This document shows, piece after piece, positions 8,262 through 11,404 of a stretch of 11,404 nt of DNA. The DNA is taken from contig JAACVA010000233.1 of assembly GCA_009992615.1 (NCBI GenBank), forward strand, positions 1 through 11,404, read 5' to 3'. The notes below the pieces were generated by a model that did not search any database, had not been told where the DNA came from, and was given only the letters and a program-made list of their open reading frames with translations. The translations under genes were made by a program, and so were the position numbers. The DNA comes from Rhodobacterales bacterium. GTDB lineage: Bacteria; Pseudomonadota; Alphaproteobacteria; Rhodobacterales; Rhodobacteraceae. The first letter of the stretch is position 1. The number at the start of each line of letters is the position of its first letter.

Positions 8262-9152
8262 TCACGCTTCGGGTGCGCGGCGGCGGCGCGCGCCATAGCT
8301 GACCGACAGCGCGGCGGCCACCACAAGGGCGGCGCCCAGGGCGAAGGCGGGGGTGGGCACTTCGTCAAACACGAAATATCCGACAAGACCCGAAAAGATC
8401 AGGCTGAGATAACCCAGCACTGAAAGGAACCCGGCCTCGCCATGGAAATGCGCGCGCAGGAAACATATTTGCGCGGCTTGGGCGAACACCCCGATTGACA
8501 GCAGCGGCAGCAGATGCCCGGGCGCAATCGGCTGCCAACTCAGCGCCGCAACCGGCCCGGTGAACAGCGCAAGCCCCGCCGTATACAGCCCCATCAACAC
8601 CAGCGTGGGTGCGGCGCGCAAACGCCGCGTGGCGATCACCGCCGCCGACCCGGCAAGGATGGCCAGCGCCAGGGCGGGCAACCCGTTGCCCGCCGGCAGC
8701 GCGTCGGGGTTCACCGCGATCACCACCCCGACAAGGGCCACCGCTGCTGCTGCCCACCGGGCCTTCCCGATGGTTTCGCGTAGCACCAGAGCGGCCAGCA
8801 CCATGGTAACGATCGGTCGGGTGAAATTCATCGCGGTGAAGGTGGCAAAGGGCAGGCGGGCGATGGCATAGAAGCTTGCGGTCAGGGTGATGATCGACAG
8901 CGCGACGCGGAGCATGTGGATCGCCTTGTCCTCGATCCTGCCGAACAGCGCCCGCCCGCGCCACAACCACGGCGCCAGCAGAATCAGCCCCACCATGGCG
9001 CGGAGGAACACCAGTTGCGTCGGTGGATAGCCAAGGCCCAGGGCCTTGACGATGCTCAGCGCCCAGATGTTCAGCGACAGATCGGCCAGCATCCACACCC
9101 CGCCGCGCAGGTTTTCACGGGGCGGCAGGATGTCAGGCGCGGCGGGCGACAA
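8262..9152 (-). CDS. EamA/DMT-family transporter, ten-helix inner-membrane permease
   Basis: 296 residues, almost all hydrophobic, with two EamA-type repeats. About ten membrane segments can be picked out, from around residue 18 (VWMLADLSLNIWALSIVKAL) to about 285 (FALGAALVVAAALSVSYGA), ending in a basic tail RRRR. Typical signs of the drug/metabolite transporter superfamily are RPIVTMVLAALVLRETIG (end of the first EamA half) and LGYLSLIFSGLVGYFVFDE (end of the second half). Substrate unknown; relatives export amino acids, nucleotides or small metabolites. The chosen start is TTG at 9152, which overlaps the upstream PIG-L gene by 20 bases and keeps the NLRG segment that I recall being conserved in relatives. 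No good ribosome site is visible. GTG at 9098 or ATG at 9092 are alternatives that would cut into the first helix. Confidence 0.85.
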   Translation of the reverse strand: MSPAAPDILPPRENLRGGVWMLADLSLNIWALSIVKALGLGYPPTQLVFLRAMVGLILLAPWLWRGRALFGRIEDKAIHMLRVALSIITLTASFYAIARLPFATFTAMNFTRPIVTMVLAALVLRETIGKARWAAAAVALVGVVIAVNPDALPAGNGLPALALAILAGSAAVIATRRLRAAPTLVLMGLYTAGLALFTGPVAALSWQPIAPGHLLPLLSIGVFAQAAQICFLRAHFHGEAGFLSVLGYLSLIFSGLVGYFVFDEVPTPAFALGAALVVAAALSVSYGARRRRAPEA

Positions 9153-11404
9153 GATTGGCCATCAGGGCGAATGCGCCGGGGGTCAGACGCTCCATCTGGT
9201 GATGCAGGATCAGGGCGGTGTGGATGTGCCGCCCGCGCCCGATGTCGGCGGCCAGCAACGCGCCGGTCAGCGGCGCCTCGCCGGGGTCGGCCATGGACAA
9301 CAGAGGGGTATAGGCGGCATCCCAAGATTTGGCGAAGTACAGCCCGCGTTCCTTGTGCCAGCCGGCCCAGGTGTCCGGGCCGATGGCGTTGGGTGTGTTC
9401 AGCAGCGGATGATCGGGCAGCAGATGGGTGACCTCGGCGGTTTCATCGGTGATGCGCCAGCGCAGCGAAGGCTGACCGATCTCAAGCGGTTTCGGTGGGG
9501 TGGTGGCCGGATCCCAGTTGTCCCACGGGCGGTGATACAGGGTGACCAGCGTTCCGCCTTGTTCCACCCAGCGGTGCAGCCGTGGCATCAACGCGACCAG
9601 TCCGGGGCGGAACCGCAAGGCAAATATACCGATCACAAGCGTGTCCAGCGTGGCAAGCACCGCGTCGGACGGGGCTGCGGGATCAAGCTCGGTCACCGCA
9701 AGGCCCAGCTGTGACAGCCAGTGGCCCACCCGGTCATTGCCGCCGCCGATATAGCCCACACGCACCTCTGGCAGGGCCACATCGACCACCCGCACCGACA
9801 GGCGCGCCGGGGTGGCGCGGGCGGTGGGGGCGATATGCGGGTAGTCAATGACCCGCAGGGCATGGGCCGGGGCGCCGTCAAGGGCCAGCGCGATGTCATA
9901 CAGGCCGGGCATCACGTCTTTGGGTGCGATGATGGTAAAACCGGTTTCGCTGCGCCGGGCCTGCCACCCATCGGGCAGGTCCAGGGTCGGGGTGGCCCCG
10001 GCGGGGTGCAGATCGGACAGGCTCAGCGCGATGTCGCGCCGGGCGCTGCGCCGGTTCAGCACGGCGGAACCGGGGGACAGGGTGGCGCTGTGCCGGGGCA
10101 GAACCACCGGCGGCACCAACAGCGGCAGGCGTGTTTCGCTGGCCGTGCCACTGATCGTGGTGGTGACCGACAGGGCCGGCAAGGCGGGCGCATCGGCCAG
10201 CCATGTGTCGCGAAAGGCGTCGTGGGGCGGGGCACCGGCGCCAACGGTGATCCGGTTGTCCTGCATCGTCCAGCCCTCGGGCAACAGCCAGGCGACGGTC
10301 ACGCAATCGGCCTGGCCGGGATGCTGCTCAAGATGGGCGGTGGTGCTTTGGCCGGGGCGCAGCAGATCGTCGGACAGGTATCCCGCAACGCTGACATGGG
10401 CGGCGAGGCGGATCGCCTGCGCCAACTGTTGCTCCTTGCGGGCCAGGCGGTGATCCACCTCGGGCGCGGCGGCGGCGGGGCACAGGGCGCGGGCGGCGCG
10501 CACATGGCCCAGTGCGGCGGACAGGCGGCGGACCATATCGTCGTCCTGCGCCGGGAACCGGTTCAGCACGGCGTCGATTTCGCGCTGTGCGGCGGCCAGT
10601 GGCGCGGCGATTTCAGCGGCGTTGGCGTAATCCGCCAGCCCCCCGAGCGTCAGCGGCAGCCCCGAGGCGAGGTCGGCCTCGGGGGCGTCGATCCGGCAAT
10701 CGGCCAGGTGCAGCGGCCAGATCCGGCCCGGCCCGTCGGGCACCCAGCGGCCCATCCCCTGGGTGGCGTGAAACACCCGCGACTGCTGGCCGATCTGTTC
10801 AAAGCCGAACCCGGTCACCGGATCGCCCGCCATCCCGTCCACCGTGGTGGTGGCGGGCGGCGGCGGCAGATCGTCATCATAGGCCTGCCCCGCGCCTGAC
10901 CACGCTGGCAGCATCAGCTTTTTCACCTGCCACGTCGGCAGGGTGCCGTCGCAAAACGCCGGATCGGCCGCCAGATCCATTACCAGATGCGCCGCCTCTG
11001 TCATCGCGCGGTGGTGGCCGTGCTGGCCGGGCACGTCCAGAAACGTCGGGCAGATGATGTCAGGCCGTTCCCGCCGCACGATATGGACGAACCGCGCGAG
11101 GGTGCAGTCACGCCCCCATTTGGCCAGGGTTTCGACGCCGCTTTTGGAAAAGCCGAAATCGGTGATAGAATCGTCGGCATCTTGTCCCAGCCAGTAGAGG
11201 CGCAGCGACAGGGCGGCACTGGCGGCCTCCATCTCGGCGGTGCGCAGGGCACCCAGATCAGCGCCGAGCTCAAGGCCGATGTCGTTCTGCCCGCCTTCAC
11301 CGCGGGTGGACCAGGCCACCGACAGATCAAACCCCCGCGCCCGCAGCGCGGCCAGCATCCCGGAGGTTTCGTCGTCGGGGTGGGCGCCTGTGTTCATGAA
11401 GCTG
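9133..11404 (-). CDS. PIG-L (LmbE-like) deacetylase-family protein with C-terminal glutamine-amidotransferase-like domain, 5' end off window
   Basis: About 757 residues are visible. The frame is open to the last base, and FMNTGAHPDDE is a conserved core strand rather than a true N-terminus, so the start lies beyond 11404. Numbering from the Met at 11397: zinc/catalytic motif AHPDDE (5-10), GEGGQNDIG (33-41) and HGHHRA (126-131), which supplies the C-terminal zinc ligand His. This is the PIG-L fold (to about 200), whose members remove N-acetyl groups from GlcNAc-containing substrates. About 340-525 looks like beta-sandwich segments, possibly NEW3-like. About 545-754 resembles a class I glutamine-amidotransferase/ThuA-like domain (VGYIGGGNDRVGHWLSQLG, then LVIGIFALRF and GGTLVTLYHRPWDNW). 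The substrate is unknown. The stop codon lies inside the permease gene, suggesting one transcript with the permease and perhaps manB. Confidence 0.85.
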   Translation of the reverse strand, partial: SFMNTGAHPDDETSGMLAALRARGFDLSVAWSTRGEGGQNDIGLELGADLGALRTAEMEAASAALSLRLYWLGQDADDSITDFGFSKSGVETLAKWGRDCTLARFVHIVRRERPDIICPTFLDVPGQHGHHRAMTEAAHLVMDLAADPAFCDGTLPTWQVKKLMLPAWSGAGQAYDDDLPPPPATTTVDGMAGDPVTGFGFEQIGQQSRVFHATQGMGRWVPDGPGRIWPLHLADCRIDAPEADLASGLPLTLGGLADYANAAEIAAPLAAAQREIDAVLNRFPAQDDDMVRRLSAALGHVRAARALCPAAAAPEVDHRLARKEQQLAQAIRLAAHVSVAGYLSDDLLRPGQSTTAHLEQHPGQADCVTVAWLLPEGWTMQDNRITVGAGAPPHDAFRDTWLADAPALPALSVTTTISGTASETRLPLLVPPVVLPRHSATLSPGSAVLNRRSARRDIALSLSDLHPAGATPTLDLPDGWQARRSETGFTIIAPKDVMPGLYDIALALDGAPAHALRVIDYPHIAPTARATPARLSVRVVDVALPEVRVGYIGGGNDRVGHWLSQLGLAVTELDPAAPSDAVLATLDTLVIGIFALRFRPGLVALMPRLHRWVEQGGTLVTLYHRPWDNWDPATTPPKPLEIGQPSLRWRITDETAEVTHLLPDHPLLNTPNAIGPDTWAGWHKERGLYFAKSWDAAYTPLLSMADPGEAPLTGALLAADIGRGRHIHTALILHHQMERLTPGAFALMANLVARRA

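Noticed and set aside
9551..9564. Second possible LexA box (GTTC-N6-GTTC)
   Set aside because: Spacing is six, not seven, and it lies within the PIG-L coding sequence.
9721..10899. 392-codon plus-strand frame opposite the PIG-L gene
   Set aside because: Gly/Gln/Arg-rich shadow frame; the minus strand carries clear PIG-L motifs.

Overview
The window is dense, GC-rich bacterial chromosome with nine protein genes, two of them cut by the window edges. The protein sequences, the high GC content and an SOS box of the GTTC-N7-GTTC type point to an alphaproteobacterium, most likely in the Rhodobacterales/Roseobacter group. I see no tRNA, rRNA, CRISPR array, insertion sequence or phage gene. No gene-free stretch exceeds about 150 bases.

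Layout from left to right. (1) 1-882, minus: an FMN-dependent L-lactate dehydrogenase (lldD) missing its C-terminus, preceded by a striking inverted repeat at 901-923 that looks like an operator. (2) 1032-1823, minus: trpA, tryptophan synthase alpha. (3) 1969-3066, plus: ychF, divergent from trpA, with a readable promoter. (4) 3082-5726, minus: a two-gene DNA-repair operon. Its first gene is a radical SAM protein with a helix-hairpin-helix domain; the second is a DUF4130-UdgX fusion. They are joined by a TGATG stop/start overlap. (5) 5868-6716, plus: a CMP-Kdo synthetase (kdsB) variant, divergent from the repair operon. (6) 6782-11404, minus: a PIG-L deacetylase-family protein (5' end off the window), an EamA/DMT permease and a phosphomannomutase, read in that order.

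The most interesting part is the radical SAM/UdgX operon. Three features in the sequence tie it to replication-linked DNA damage repair. An exact alphaproteobacterial LexA box (5730-5744) lies over the predicted -10 element. That -10 is placed so that the transcript should begin at or next to the start codon, giving a leaderless mRNA. The radical SAM protein ends in QLSLF, a textbook beta-sliding-clamp binding pentapeptide. The partner carries the UdgX signature, including the KRRIH loop whose histidine in mycobacterial UdgX bonds covalently to DNA at uracil sites. Together these suggest an SOS-induced, clamp-recruited lesion-processing pathway of unknown chemistry. The families are known in annotation databases; to my knowledge the pathway has no worked-out biochemical role.

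The other genes are ordinary metabolism: lactate oxidation, tryptophan synthesis, a translation-associated ATPase, and sugar-nucleotide and surface-polysaccharide precursors (kdsB, phosphomannomutase, possibly the PIG-L protein).
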